This document shows, piece by piece, positions 33,809-46,224 of a stretch of 64,000 bases of DNA; positions within the stretch are counted from its first letter, which is position 1, and the number at the start of each line of letters is the position of its first letter. A model generated the notes under the pieces. It saw nothing but the letters and a program-made list of their open reading frames with translations. It made no database searches and was not told the origin of the DNA. Origin of the DNA: Codonopsis lanceolata (lineage: Eukaryota; Streptophyta; Magnoliopsida; Asterales; Campanulaceae). The DNA is taken from positions 105,721,226 to 105,785,225 of the forward strand of contig CM028379.1 in NCBI GenBank assembly GCA_013146195.2, given 5' to 3'. Both the position numbers and the translations under genes were made by a program.

Positions 33809-33826
33809 TGGTTCCGTTGCCGGGAA
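33809..33826 (+). other. Primer-binding site of element C
   Basis: TGGTTCCGTTGCCGGGAA begins two bases after the LTR. It resembles the TGGCGCCGTTGCCGGGGA site used by many plant Gypsy elements and complementary to the 3' end of a tRNA-Asp, with three or so mismatches. Confidence 0.65.
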
Positions 33827-33889
33827 AACGAAAGTTTTACGGTAGAAGAGTTGGTAAACTTTTTGATAAGTGCTTTTGTTTGAAGCTTT

Positions 33890-35690
33890 GTCAATGGCGG
33901 AAGCGAGTTAACGGTGGTAGTGGCGATCGTAGGGAGGAGGTGCACCCGAATCCCAGCCTCAATCAAGTAGCTGGAAACAATGTTCCTCCGCCCCATGATG
34001 TACGTCACCAGCTTAATCAGAGACGGGGAGTCGATTCGTTGGCTCGAAGTGCTGAAGCTGCAGTTGGTTTAGCCCATGAATTTCGTGAAGAGGCTCTGCG
34101 TCAACGAGCTATTTATTTGGGCCGATGCATCAACTTAACTACAGTTGATTGCGATGGGTAAGCCACCATTGCCCATCGAGTTGGACCCTTTACCAGCCTT
34201 GTCAGCTCCCAGCCAGGTGGCAGGCGTTTCACGTACTGGTGGGAATCAGATGAATCCTTTGCTCATTCATTCTCAGCCACGAGCACATGGATCCAAAGGG
34301 CGCGAGCAGCCATAGGGCAGTAAAGCTAGCCATAGGGTGGTCCCCAGTGTTCATTCAAGGTTGGGTCCACGAGTTGGAGAGGATTCGGCTCAATCTCGTC
34401 GTCGTCGACGTTCGCCCTCGCCACCAAGGTCACATGCTCGCAGGTTTCGTTCACCTTCGCCGCGGCAATCTCGTGCTTATAGTTGTCGATCAGAGGGTCT
34501 TACGTTCATCGGCCTTGAGAACTCCCTCTCCAAAGCGATCTCATCATTCTCATTATTCCCAGGAGGAAAAAGGGACACGCATCAATCACATTTCATTTGG
34601 GGCACCTCGAGGCTCGGGTGGCGAGGCGAGTGGGGGCTCTTCAAGCCGCTGCGGCTATGGGACCCCCACAGGCCCCTCCTATGCCTATGACACAGCCTCA
34701 GCTCGGGGGTGGTTTGCCTGCAACCATAAATATGCAGGATTTCGAGGAATTGAAGCGTCGAATGGAAGCCTGGGAACAAGGCAAGGCTCTGGATGGCAAT
34801 TTCTTGGGCACGTCAGCCAGCCCGCTCGCTCCCTGGATTGAGAATGCTCCGCCAGCACAGGGGCTTATATTTCCAAACATTAAGGAGTACATGGGAAAAA
34901 CTAAGGCGAGATTGGCTGATGTCTTTTGAAGTCGCAAATCGGCTTGGTGACTTGGATGAAGCTATGAAGATTAGGGCTTTGTTGGAGCAACTGGGAAGCT
35001 CTAGCTTGGATGGGAGCATTGCCACGGGGCTCGATTAACAATTGGGCTGATCTGCGGGCAAAGTTTTTGGCCGATTTTGGAACGGCAGGCACATTGGCAA
35101 ACACAAGGGCCGACTTGTCCAAGGTTAAACAAGGTGCACATGAGTCAACAGCGAGCTACCTTGAGAGGTTTACCAAGGTCTTAGAGCAAGTTCACGAGCG
35201 GGAGGTAACCTTATGCTTGGCTGGTTTGCTCGAAGCGAAGGGGGGCTTACGATCGAGGCTGAGCATGCGTGAGCCAAAACCCAAAACCCAGCGGAGATGC
35301 TCATGCGAGCACAAAAGTGGTGTCTTGGGGAGGCGGCAAAAAAGGAGAAGAAAAAGGAGAGTGGTGAAGCTACAGGAATTTCTAAAGGAAATGGCCAGGC
35401 GGGTAGTGGTGGCTACAATAAAAGCAAGTCCCGGTATGACCGGCCAAAAGAATTTCTTCGTGAGTCAGATTTAACTCCACTCAACACGCTGCGCGAAGAC
35501 ATTATGTATGAGATAAGAAATGAGCTTCCTAACCCACCTCGCATGAATCCGGCGGTGAAAGGGATCGAGGCAGCGGTGTGCTTATCATGATGATTATGGG
35601 CACACTACGGAGGAATCTTGGCCATTGAAGAAGGCTATCTGAAGTTGATCAATGAGGCGGCTAGATCGATTCAAGCGAGATGGAGGCAAT
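33890..35690 (+). pseudogene. gag of element C
   Basis: Structural capsid polyprotein, split over several frames. Pieces include a glutamine/alanine-rich N-terminal part (GALQAAAAMGPPQAPPMP), NMQDFEELKRRMEAWEQ, the retrotransposon gag core WADLRAKFLADFGTAGTL ... STASYLERFTKVLEQV, KEFLRESDLTPLNTLREDI, and a zinc-knuckle-like AYHDDYGHTTEESWPLKKA, where Ser replaces the last expected Cys. Frameshifts are frequent. Confidence 0.75.
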
Positions 35691-35726
35691 AGAGGAATGC
35701 TCTAGGCGAAGCCCGCCGTCGAGGGG

Positions 35727-36056
35727 GTGATCAATGTGATAATGGACGAAGAGCCTACACCGACTCAGCTCGGCAAACAAATATATTCTTTGTCCAAAGC
35801 GGTTGATCGACCTGCTACTTTACAAGATGGGGAACAAGCCATTCAGTTTACACGCAGCGAGCTAGCGAGTAGTGTGGCAGGCGAGCATTCCTTGATAGTA
35901 TCAGCGTTAGTGGATGGCTGGGTTGTGCACAGAATTTTGGTGGACACGGGAGCATGCCGAGATGTGATGTACTATTCTTGCTTCCAGGGGCTCGAATTGA
36001 GTGATGATCGGTTGAAGCCGTATCTTTGGGACATTGGAAGGATTCACCAACCATAA
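35727..36056 (+). pseudogene. Aspartic protease of element C
   Basis: Retroviral-type aspartic protease that would mature the polyprotein. INVIMDEEPTPTQ is followed by the active-site region HRILVDTGACRDVMYYSCF, where DTGA is the catalytic motif. The frame is open for 109 codons, then breaks at TAA 36056. Confidence 0.8.
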
Positions 36057-36799
36057 GGTCAGGTTAAAGGTCTTGTTGAGCTAGAAGTGTTCATCGGCGA
36101 GGGAGCAAAGCGGCGAGAAAAGATCACTTTCATGGTGATTGATTTGAAGTCCCGTATAACATAATCACAGGTGTGCGAGCATGGCAAAATTTCGGATGGT
36201 GGCATCAATCCCGCATCGGCGAGCTAAGTTCTACGATCGGGGAGTTGGGGCCTTCTGAAGCCGACTAGAGCGGTGCTTTCGAGTATGTGCGTGATACTCA
36301 GAGGAAAAAGCAGAAGTTGACCTTAGAGGACGGCGAGCAAAAGATAACCGTTAGTACTAAGGAAACTTCACATGTAACTGTGGGACCATCAGTAGTTGCG
36401 ATGGTACAAGAAGATTTAGAGATGGTTGCAAGCTCTATCTGGACATTGAAGTCGGGAGGCAGTGAGAATGAAGTAGATATGGATTTGACCATGAGCCAAG
36501 TTCTTGAGTCAGGAGTCATCCTTGCCGACATTGAAGTCGGGGGAGCGAGTTGAACAACAGGATGAGGTTGAAGAAGCTGTGGACGATCCTTTGCCAGTAT
36601 TGACATCGGAGGGATTGGAAGAGCAAGCTGAGGCCATGGAAGTAGATCAGCTTGATAAGGTTGAGGATCGAGGAAGATGAAAAGGTGGAGTGTGACACGC
36701 GGGATGAGCAATGAGATGAGCGGCTCGGGGCGAGCTTGAGGAGGTGATCATCAGTGCCTATCCAGAGCGAGAAGATAAAAATCGGCGGGGCCTTGGCAG

Positions 36800-38120
36800 C
36801 GAGCGAGGAATTTGATTAAGCAATTACAAGGCAGTCTGGATGTTTTGCTTGGCGACGAGGACATGCGGGGTAAGCGAGGCGTGGCTTTGCACCGGTTGAA
36901 TGTCGATCCGGCTTTTCGACCAATCAGCGGCGACCTCGAGTTTACTCGGTGGAAAAGGATCGAGCGATCGGGGAAGAGGTCGAAGCGCTCAATCTTGACA
37001 TAATTGAGGAGATACATTACCCACTGGTTGGCTAATGTAGTTATGGTAAAGAAGTCTAATGGAAAGTGGCGGATGTGTGTTGATTTCACGGATCTGAATA
37101 AAGCTTGCAGAAGGATTGCTATCCTCTAGAGAATCGACAAGTTGGTGGATGCCATTGCGGGGTTCGAGCTCCTCGGTTTATAGATGCCTATTACAGGTAT
37201 CACCGGTGAAGATGAATGAGCGGGATAAGGCTCGGCGACTTCAGAGCGGCGGGGGGTTATCTTGTTACAAGATGATGCCTTTCGGCTTGAAGAATCTTTG
37301 GAGCCACCTACGAAGGATGGTGAATAAGGTGTTTAGCTCGCGGCTCGGGAGAAATGTGGAAGCCTATATCGATGATATGGTGGTCAAGACTAAAGGCGTG
37401 AGCACCTGAAGACTTAGGCGAGACCTTTGCCAATCTCGGGAAGAATAGTATGAAGTTGAACCCAGAGCAAATGTGTGTTCGGGGTAAAGGCGAGCAAGTT
37501 CCTCGGTTTTATGGTGGCGAGAGAGGGCATCGAGGCTAATCTGAGAAAATCAAGGCATTGGTCACTATGAAGCTTCCCATTGCATTAAGGATGTCTGAGA
37601 GGCTTAATGGTAGGGTGATTGCTCTTGGAAGGTTTATCTCAAGATCGGCGAGGCGGTGCTTGCCTTTCTTCAAAGTTCTTCGAGGTAACAAGGGGTTTGA
37701 ATGGACTCAGAGTGCGAGCTTTCGAAGACTTGGTGAAATATTTGGGAAGTCCACCTTTCTTTGGCGGCCGGTCTTCGGTGAAAAGTTGTTTGTTTATCTA
37801 GCGACTAGAGCGGCGGTAGCATTACAGTTAGGGAGGAATGCAATGTACAAAAGCATGTCTATTATGTTTCAAAAGCCCTCAACGATGTAGAGGGAAGATA
37901 TTTTAATGAGAAAAGTTGGCTTATTAAACTTGTGCTCGGAAACTTGAGCTTATTTTTGAGCTTATTTTTAGCACTCGATTGTTGTGTACAACGATTTGCC
38001 TTTGAGAAAGATTTTGCACAAGCCAGGACACTTACGGTCGTTTACTCACTTGGTCGATCGAGTTAACCGAGTTTGATATTGACTATCGACCTCGGCGAGC
38101 AATCAAGGCACAAGCTTTAG
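36800..38120 (+). pseudogene. Reverse transcriptase and RNase H of element C
   Basis: RT: VALHRLNVDPAFRPI, VVMVKKSNGKWRMCVDF, LNKAC, MMPFGLKN, MVNKVF and YIDDMVVKTK with the catalytic pair Asp-Asp. Thumb and RNase H: FLGFMVA, RLNGRVIALGRFISRSA, CLPFFKVLRGNKGFEWTQ, AYLLN. Most frame breaks coincide with sites where the consensus codon would contain CTG or CAG (for example near 37297 and 37310). Confidence 0.8.
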
Positions 38121-38125
38121 CGATT

Positions 38126-38760
38126 TTGTGGGTGAAACAAGCTTCAAGGATTAGCGAGGAAGAAGTAGCGGGTAAAACAACAACGACGAGCGGGGTAAGT
38201 CAAAGCCAAGACGAGAATATTGTTGGGAGCTTCATGTTGATGGCTCGGCTAGCCGATTTGGGAAGTGGCGCCGGGTTGGTGTTAGTCCCAGAACAAGATG
38301 TAGAATTTGAGAAAGCATTGCGCTTCAAATTTCCGACTTCAACAATCGAGGCGAATATGAAGCTTTAATTCTTTGGGCTCGAGCTCGCAGGACATTGGAG
38401 TGCGTGCGTTGGTTGTATATTGTGATTCTCGGTTGGTGGTGAATCAAGTCAAGAGCGATTATGCGGTTCACCATCCGATCTTGGTTCGTTATTGTGCGAT
38501 GGTGAAGGAAATTTTAAAGGACTTTGATTCTTGGGAGGTTGGTGAGAATTGCAGGGAAGATAACATGCGGTGATTATTTGTCGAAGATGGTGAGGATGAA
38601 ATTCGGTCCTTGCATCTGGAGTCATGATCGAGCATTTGGAAGTTCTGTTATTGAAAAGGCGATTATGGATATTGAGCCGGCTCCAAAATGTTGGATAGAT
38701 GATCTTCGGGCCTACATCGAGCGAGGGGTGTTACAGAGGACAAAAGGAAGCTAGAACCAT
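38126..38760 (+). pseudogene. Second RNase H (aRNH) of element C
   Basis: RNase HI-type domain: GSGAGLVLVPEQDVEFEKAL, LRFKFPTS, then ALVVYCDSRLVVNQVKSDY with the catalytic Asp, and an acidic DNMR..DYLSKM segment. Located between RNase H and integrase as in element A. Confidence 0.75.
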
Positions 38761-39896
38761 CGAAGCGATCATGTCGCTACATTGTTTTGGATAACATTTT
38801 ATACAGGAGATCTTACACCCGACCTCTGTTGAGGTGCGTGCGACCGAGATGACGGAAGGAATTTTGGGAGAAGTGCATGAAGGCAAATGTGGAGGTCACC
38901 ACAGTCGGCGGTCATTAGCAGAAAGTCTTGGCGGTGGATTCTATTGGATAACACTGCGGCGAGATCGAGATGTATGTTCGCCGATGTGACAAGTGTCGGC
39001 GTTGCAGCGGATATTCCACGCTTGCCATCTAGAGCGGACCTCTGTTATAGCCTCATGGCCGTTTCGATATGTGGGGATAGACTTGATTGGTCCTTTTCCG
39101 TCGCTCGGTCAAAATTTAAGTATGCGGTGGTGGTTGATTACTTTACTAAGTGGGTGGAAGGCAAAGCCTTTGGCGACCATAAGTGAGGTTAATGTCATCG
39201 ACTTTGTTCATGAGCACATATGGTGCGGTTTGGGGTCCGCGAGCAATTGTGTCGATCATGGGACTCGGTTTTCGAAAAGTTTACTAAAGCATGCGGCATG
39301 CGGGTGAAGCATTGGCAATCGTCGATAGCATATCCCAGGCAATGGGCAAGCCGAAGCTGCGAATAAACAAATCTGCACGTTCTAAAAGCGAAATTTGGAA
39401 GATAAGGCGAGGAAGATGGGTAGGAGCTTCCTTGACTTTGTGGGCGGTGAGAACAACGTTAGGGGTCAACAGGGAGAAACAACTTTTTCTTTAGCCTATG
39501 GTTCGATGCTATGGCTCGGTGGAAATGTATTTACCTACTCATAGGGTTTTGCATTACGACATCGAGTCTAATAAGGCAGCTCGGGCAGTTGATTTGGATT
39601 TGTTGGAGGAAAAACGACTGGAAGCCAAGATGAGAATGGCAAATTATAAGCAGCGAGCAAAAGCCCACCACGATAAAAAGGTTCGTGGTCGATCATTTGC
39701 TGCGGGGGATTGGGTCCTTCGTAAGATTGAGGCAACGGGCCATCGAGCTGAGTGGGTAAAGTTGTCACCAAATTGGGAAGGGCCTTTTCAGGTTTCAAGG
39801 ATCATTAAGGAAGGCACTTACATGTTGCGAACAGAGAATGGTGACGAGTTGAAACATCCATGGCATGCTGATCATTTAAAGAAATATTACTGGTAA
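38761..39896 (+). pseudogene. Integrase of element C
   Basis: Core pieces include RYVGIDLIGPFPS and, in another frame, VVVDYFTKWVEGKA, then HEHIW and VDHGTRFS (second catalytic Asp region). The C-terminal domain at 39498-39896 is the best preserved part: LPTHRVLHYDIESNKA, VRGRSFAAGDWVLRKIEATG and WHADHLKKYYW, ending at TAA. Confidence 0.8.
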
Positions 39897-40397
39897 TTGA
39901 CAGTATGTAACCCTTTGATTCTTTATCCTGTGAAAAATGAGTATAGCTAAGTTGTGCTTTCCCAATTTTGTTTGAAAATCGATGGTTTTATCTCGATTAT
40001 TCTCTTTATCAAGCAAGAGGTGATTTTTGCTCGTTTAATGAGTTGGTGTTCGAGTTAAGTATTTCCTCGAATCATTTTTCTTCTTCGAGCATAAAGGGCT
40101 TTATGCTCGAGAAGAGAGTTGGTTTGAGGGGTGAGGTTTCCGGATTCTCGATTATTCTCTTTTTTACGAGCATAGAGAGCTTTATGCTCGTAAAAGAAGT
40201 TGGTGTTCGAGCGGGATAGTGTGGCTAATAGTGATCATTTTCGTCCGAGTAAAGGATATTTTTGCTCGGGAAAAACTTATATAAAAGCGGTCATTCAAAA
40301 AAGAAAAGTGAGTAGCAGAAATATTACAGACATGAAAAATAAATTGTTTGTGGAACAAGGCACGGAGGCCAGAAAGGCACGCATGCCATAAGTGTTT
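39897..40397. other. Spacer after element C pol
   Basis: Non-coding. Contains an imperfect repeat of TCTCGATTATTCTCTT (39993, 40156) and several GCTTTATGCTCG strings that can pair with CGAGCATAAAG, so two hairpins of the pol-downstream type may be present (about 40088-40112 and 40169-40193). Confidence 0.5.
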
Positions 40398-43067
40398 TCA
40401 TGCACAAGGGGCATCATTGTTGTTCTCGTTTCTTGGACTTGGCTCGTTTGTTGCTCCGGTCGTAGCTTCCAAGATGGTTACGTCATCTTCAGCGGGCTCA
40501 GGAGCATCTTCAGTTGTTGATGGGGGAGCTTGAGACCCCCAGATTTGGGTCATTAGTTCGATAACAATGGGGCTGGTGACAGGAGGTGGATTCCATGGAG
40601 ATAAGCCCTTCTCGACATCGGCTTCGGCCAGTGATTCCAGTTCGTCTTCGTTGAAAGGCACGAGAGCGTGGCCGGGGCGGGCAGACAAGCTAAACAATGG
40701 ATTGGCGCCCTACTCAGCAAGTTGCTCGGGGCGGATTTCTAGCCCGCTGCAAGCAATCTGTCTCAAGATGTGATTCATGCCCTGCAAAAAGAATGGGTAA
40801 GCCTCACCTTCAACGCAGTTAGCGAAGTCGTTGGAGCTCTTGTAATCTTCAATGATCTTCTGCTTTAGTTCTTCGTTTGTCAAAGAGCCGGACTCCATTA
40901 ATTTTTGCTCGAGATCGGTGATCATGGCGTTAGCGGCTTCTAGATCATTCTGGCAAGCACGGAGTTCTTTGCGCACCCTGGTTATGTTATTTAAGGCAGT
41001 TTCTTCGGATTTTTTGGAAAGGCTCAGCTGGGATTCTAAGGATTTTTTCTCAGCTTCGACCTTGGAGAGCTCGGTTACTTTACTTGTAAGGGATTCCTCG
41101 GTGCTTTTGAGGTCAGCTCGGATGGAGTTGATTTTTTCCTCTAATTCATTTTTCTCAGTGGTGAGATTATTTTTCTCGGCGGTGAGTGTGTTGTTGTTGT
41201 TGAGGTTGGTTATCAGGCGCTCATACATTAAGATTGACTTGTTGGCAATCTACAAGAAAAGATGTTGATCAAAAGAGAGAGAATGCGAGGAGAATAAAGT
41301 GGTAGGAAGAAAGCATTACCTCGGTCATGCATATTCCCATTTCCCCGATCAAGACAGAGCTCGCTTGATCGGCGTACTTCTTTTGGACACCACTGTGATG
41401 TAGTCGTTTCATCAACCCTAGACCAGCAGTGGCTTGAAAACCACTTCGTTTGTTTATGCCGATATTGTGGAGATTGGGCACATTGGCAAGTTCCCTAATG
41501 AGAGCAGCAGCTTTTGGCTGGTCATCGGGCATGACGAAATCTTCCTTTTGCCATGAAGGGATTTGGGGAATATTTTTTTCGACTGCAGCTTTTTCTGCTC
41601 GGCGTCTTGTCCTCCTTGGACTTTCATTTGTTTCGACATTAATGATGGGAGGAGGGATGCTTGCAGTTTCTCGCACAACAGGTACCGGTATAGAAGTTGT
41701 TGCAGGTTGACTGGACTCGGGTTGACTGCGTTTTGTTCCGCGGCTGGAAGTGTTGGCAGGGACGGTTGGAAGATTGACGGCGGGCTGGGTTGACAAATGC
41801 TTAGCTCGCTTGTTGGAGCTTTTCTTCGCAGCTTGCATGAATTTACTAACGTCAGTTAATTGTCTCATGTCTGCATAAGATAAAGTGAGTGTTAACAAGG
41901 GGAGAGCACAAATTTATAAAGTTATCGAAAAAGGAAAGGTGCAGTTGAAGTATTAACCGATCAGCGAGAAAAGAGGTCGGCAGAGAGTTTCAGTGCGAGC
42001 ACATTCTTCGCACTCGGTCGGGAATCTTTTCCGTGGCATGAACCCCAGTACGGATGTGGAACTTCAGGCTCAAGAGTGATTCGAGGTTCAATTCCTTCTA
42101 TGGGCAGGAAGGAGATTCCGGCCAATCGAAGAAGAGCAAGATTAGTGGTAAGAGCTCTCCAATCAAGCACAAAGTCATGTCCAGCTCTCCCTTCTTTCGC
42201 TCCCAATAGAGCCCTGAAAGCCTTGGCTATTCGAGGTTCGCCAGCTCGGTAGGCATTTTTATCGTGCTCGGGAAGTCCATAATCGGAGAGGTAAGGGGCG
42301 AAGGGCCAGCCGATGCTCGATTCGACAAGTAAAGCTTTTGAATCCCAACCATCGACTTTGTTGGGTCCTTCATTAAGGAGTTTGAAGTAACCGTGATTTG
42401 ATCGACTGCTAATACGGCCAGATTTTTTGTCTAGGGAGAGAAGGAAAAACTTTCGAAACAAGGTCATATCGGGCTCGAACCCGAGAGACCTGCAAGCTAC
42501 GGTGAAGGAAACCAAGAATCTAACTGTAGTTAAGGTTAAATCACAAGGGAGAGTATTGGAGGCATTCAGAAGTTCTACGATAAAGGGGTCAAGGGAGAGA
42601 CGAAGCCCGACCAAGAAGAAATCGAAATAGAATACCATATTATCCCCTTGAAAATTATGGCCTTCGGTGTCTATGTCTAAGTCGAAGGCACGGACTCGGT
42701 AAAGTTTGGGGTCAATTCCTAGAGAGTAGAACCAGGTGCTGACCTCTTCCTCGGAATTTAAATCTTCCCACCTGATTGAGGGGGAAGAATATGAGGAAGC
42801 AGGAACAAACGAAGTTTGGCTTGGCTCAGGTGGTTGACTGTTTGGACAGGGAGAATTTTCTGCTCGCACGGCTTCATAAGGAATTTGGGGGCTATTATTT
42901 GCTCCATGCTCGCCTGGCTGCAAGGGTTTTCGTCGGCGAGTAATAAGGGGAATCTCCTCTTGCTCGCTTTCTTCAGAAGTTGAAGTCGAAGATGGAGGGA
43001 TTTCTTCGGGTGCTCCATGGTCATAACTCTGGCCTTCAATTTCTGAAACAGTTTCTTCGCTAGACAT
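40398..43067 (-). pseudogene. Antisense multi-exon gene in element C (gypsy-type transposon domain plus coiled coil)
   Basis: Minus strand. Exon 1 from ATG 43067 to about 41958 has an acidic/Ser-rich leader, then FDFFLVGLRLSLDPFIVELL and DMTLFRKFFLLS, resembling the Pfam 'putative gypsy type transposon' (Transposase_28) domain. Exon 2 is 41870-41320 (acceptor CTTATGCAG, donor GAG|GTAATG; nuclear-localisation-like RRTRRRAEK). Intron 2 is 41319-41250 (70 bp, acceptor TTCTTGTAG). Exon 3 is 41249-40398, 852 nt, a long coiled coil (NELEEKINSIRADLKSTEES). An in-frame TAG at 40712-40710 interrupts exon 3. The exon 1/2 join does not keep frame, with TGA at 41963-41961 just before the donor. A 5'-leader intron (about 43382-43070) is plausible. 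Confidence 0.7.
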
Positions 43068-43850
43068 CCTACAGGAAGAGGAATCGAGAAGTGCATGTTA
43101 GACATTGATTGGGTGAGGTGCGACATGAGTAGAATTGACTGTGGCAAACAGGCTGTGGGATCGGTGAACAGGGCACCGATCGTCAATTTCTCGATTCCTG
43201 TGGACTGGTTTGAGGTGGATAATAGATACAGGGCACGATAAGATGAATCGAAGGTTTTAAATGTTGATACATTTGGATAATTCTTTTGAATTATAAAAGG
43301 GTTTAAGCGTGAACGAAACCCTAATCTGAAATTCGAAAGAAAAAGATACAATTAGACATGGAAGAGAGAAGCGTGAGGTACCTGGTGGTTTTGAAGATTC
43401 GGATTTCGATTTCGAAGGCTGTGTAGAGATTGAATCTGGGAGCTTTGTTCTTGAGTTGAGTCTGCAGGACCCTCTCTTAATTTCTTCTCTCAAGCTTCTT
43501 CAAGAATTCGTAAATGGTAAAGTGTTGGAAGGAAGTGAGCTTTGTTTTTTATACCTAGTGGAACCGCCGAATTGGGGGTATCAATCATCAGGCTCGAATT
43601 ACGTGGCGTTGTGAACGAGGCTGCATTTAATGTAGCGTGGAAAATCGGGCCTGTCCTTTCAGGACTGGCGGCTGACGGTTTAAAATTTCAAGAAACGCCT
43701 CTTTAAACGTCTTTTGGGGTTGCCGCCTATTCAGATTTTTGGCTCCAAGATTATTTGGACAGCGTATTTGAAAGGTTTGATTATTCTGGAAAATGCTCTT
43801 CGAAATGTTTGAGCTCCTCCTCGTCACCAGCATGAATGCTCTGTGAAACA

Positions 43851-43862
43851 AGGAGAATGGGG
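43851..43862 (+). other. Polypurine tract of element C
   Basis: AAGGAGAATGGGG ends four bases before the 3' LTR start, the expected position for plus-strand priming. Confidence 0.65.
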
Positions 43863-43866
43863 CTAC

Positions 43867-44598
43867 TGAACTTCTCGGCCCAATAGGCCCAAGCCATGAG
43901 TCACGTGTCAAGTATATGGGTTTCGTCCGGCTGAACGAGCAAAGGTTTCATGCGAGCAAGTGAGCAAAACTTTGGTTTTTATCAGGTGAGTTGCCTACGA
44001 GCTGGGGGCTCAGCTAACGAGCAAAACCGATACGCGAGCATGGTTACTTATGCTCGCCCATATTAGCCGCCATCAGTTGAGGACATCCATGTCCGGGAAA
44101 GATCAAGGTGTTAGTGGAGGACGGTCACGTCCGAGCAAGAGTTCTAGCCAGCAATAATGACCGGGAAAGCCTCCAGTAAAACCGTTGTCATTAGTGGGCT
44201 TGTTAATGTGTCTCCCATTAAAGGCCATGACCATTTATGGGTGGTTAATGAAGATCATGGACAGTTAATGACGATCATGGACAGTTAATGTCAATGATGG
44301 GCGGTTACCTATGCTTATTGGCAGTTATGCCCTCCGAAGAGTATAAAAACCTTAGAAAATGAAGAGAAAGGTATGCGCAATCTAATTCTCTAGTTGAAAC
44401 TCTGCTAAATTGTTTACTCATTTGTTGAATCCGATACTGATTCTCATGCCGGAGGGCTTTTGCAGGGAGTGCCCCTGCCCAGTTTATGATAGTTTTCCTC
44501 TTATTGCAGAGTTGGACTTTGAGGATAAAAAGACACGTTGAAAGCCAGGTGTTCAGATTGGGCTTAAACAGTGCATCCTTGATTTTTGGGACGCATCA
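43867..44598 (+). repeat. 3' LTR of element C
   Basis: 732 bp, starting TGAACTTCTCGGCCC and ending GGGACGCATCA, TATA box at 44342-44348. It differs from the 5' LTR by many substitutions and a 36-bp length difference, so the insertion is not recent. Confidence 0.92.
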
Positions 44599-45316
44599 AC
44601 ATAAAAATTAAAACGGCGTCATTTTGTTGTATGAATTTTTTAAAAAAATTGGCACTTGCCTCCAAAGTGCATAGCATGTATCCGTATGATAACCGATACA
44701 GTGCTACCCAAATTAAACTTAAAGCTCGTGGCAAGAGAAGTCTCAGCGGTATGATTATGGGTCATTTGATTTTACTTATTGATAAATGCGAATGACTTAC
44801 TACTTATGATAAATGACTTATTGCTTATGACTTATAACCGATAATTGATAACTGATGCTGTTTGATTTATTTATCTTTTTAAAAGTGCTTATTAACTTTT
44901 TATAAGTTAGTGTGTTTGTTTAATTAGTAAGTTGAAAAAATATTAAATTCAAATATAAAAAAATAGCCTCATCACACATTACTAAATGTGATCTACATTA
45001 TTATTATTATTATTATTATTATTATCATCATCATCATCATCATTATTATTGCTTTTATTATTAATATTGTTTTTTATTAATATTACTATTACTTTTATTA
45101 TAATTATTAATATTTCTAATTATTATTTTATTAATATTAATATTACCTTTTTCTTACTCTAGCGCTTCGTAGGAGTTGAAATATATTCAAGGGAGAAATT
45201 CGGGCTTGTCCACTGTGCACAATACTTAACCCCAAAAGTCATATATCTTCTAATTTAACCGTTAAATGATATTTTCATGGCAAAATGATTAGTATATATT
45301 TAATGAAATTGAATCA
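44599..45316. other. AT-rich DNA with (ATT)n microsatellite
   Basis: 44998-45045 is an ATT/ATC trinucleotide run, continued by degenerate ATT to 45165. 44760-44890 has TATGACTTAT-type strings in both orientations. No gene. Confidence 0.6.
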
Positions 45317-45590
45317 AGTATGCGCTGCATCACAATTTCAAGTGGATACATTTGTGTATCGAAAATTAGATCAGACACATGCTGCATCGCAAATCCAAAA
45401 TTGTGCATCATAATTTTTTACTTAGGGGTCCTGTTGGTGCATTGCAAATATATTTTTTTGCATAAAAAATTATGCATCATAAAATCAATGCGTGCATCGC
45501 AAAATCTAATATGTGCATCGGAATTTTCTTTTGTATTCTAATACCAAATTGACGCATTGCAATTAAAAAATAGTTTGCATCGTGAATCAA
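45317..45590. repeat. Degenerate GTGCATCGCAAA repeats, cluster 1
   Basis: About ten copies of a core like (T/G)GCATCGCAAA spaced 20-35 bp, alternating with AAATTNTGCATCATAA forms. Related clusters lie at 46225-46420 and 59091-59470. Confidence 0.6.
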
Positions 45591-46000
45591 ATCGACATCC
45601 CCCCGCTCTCACCCATCTTTCCTCCCGTGATTTGGATCTCGAAAATGCAGGGCTTGACCATATTCTTCAAAAGAAATCCAGATCTGCTCTGTTATTAATC
45701 AATGTAGTAAAGGGGCTTAGAAAAAAGAAGGCCTTGTCCCCACTGAAGTTCTAAAAGAACGAAATAGGGACCGAGTAGCTTACCTCAAGCTCAGGCCTGG
45801 AAGATTTTCCTGCTCAAAGACATCATTCCTTAGAAAACTAGAATAACTTCGAACTAATTAGATCTTCCTTTCCCGTGAAAAAGGATATGAGCTGCTCTTC
45901 TTAGCTTTTAGACCAAGGAAGGAAAGGGCTTGACGGTGGGCTTAGGATAGTCTCTGTAGACTTCGACGAAGATTAGGCATTATTGAAACAAATTTATGAA
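45591..46000. other. Higher-GC segment of unknown origin
   Basis: 45650-45985 differs from its AT-rich flanks and has a style reminiscent of plant mitochondrial intergenic DNA (AAGGAAAGGGCTTGACGG). No gene is recognised. Confidence 0.2.
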
Positions 46001-46224
46001 AATAAACTTATGCGGTTCAAAAAAAAGTATATGCCGCCTGCAATTATTCCTACATTCAAAGTCCTTGTATGTCACCTCAATTGGACTCTCCCCAACCTCC
46101 TCCAATTATATAAAAACAAGTTTACTTAGTTGCTCGGCTTCTAGGCCGAAAATCTTCAACAACTATATCATTATTTACAGTTTAGATGAATTGTCATGGA
46201 CGTTTTCCCAATAATTACCATCTC

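Larger units (their letters stand above)
33111..44598 (+). mobile_element. Element C: complete but decayed Tat-lineage Ty3/Gypsy retrotransposon
   Basis: 11.5 kb with two LTRs (33111-33806, 43867-44598), primer-binding site, gag, protease, RT, RNase H, aRNH, integrase, an antisense intron-bearing gene in the 3' region and a polypurine tract. The aRNH places it in the Tat clade. Possible target duplication: ACATA occurs at 33101-33105 and 44599-44603, but five bases (GATAT) lie between the left ACATA and the LTR start, so it is not exact. Confidence 0.9.
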
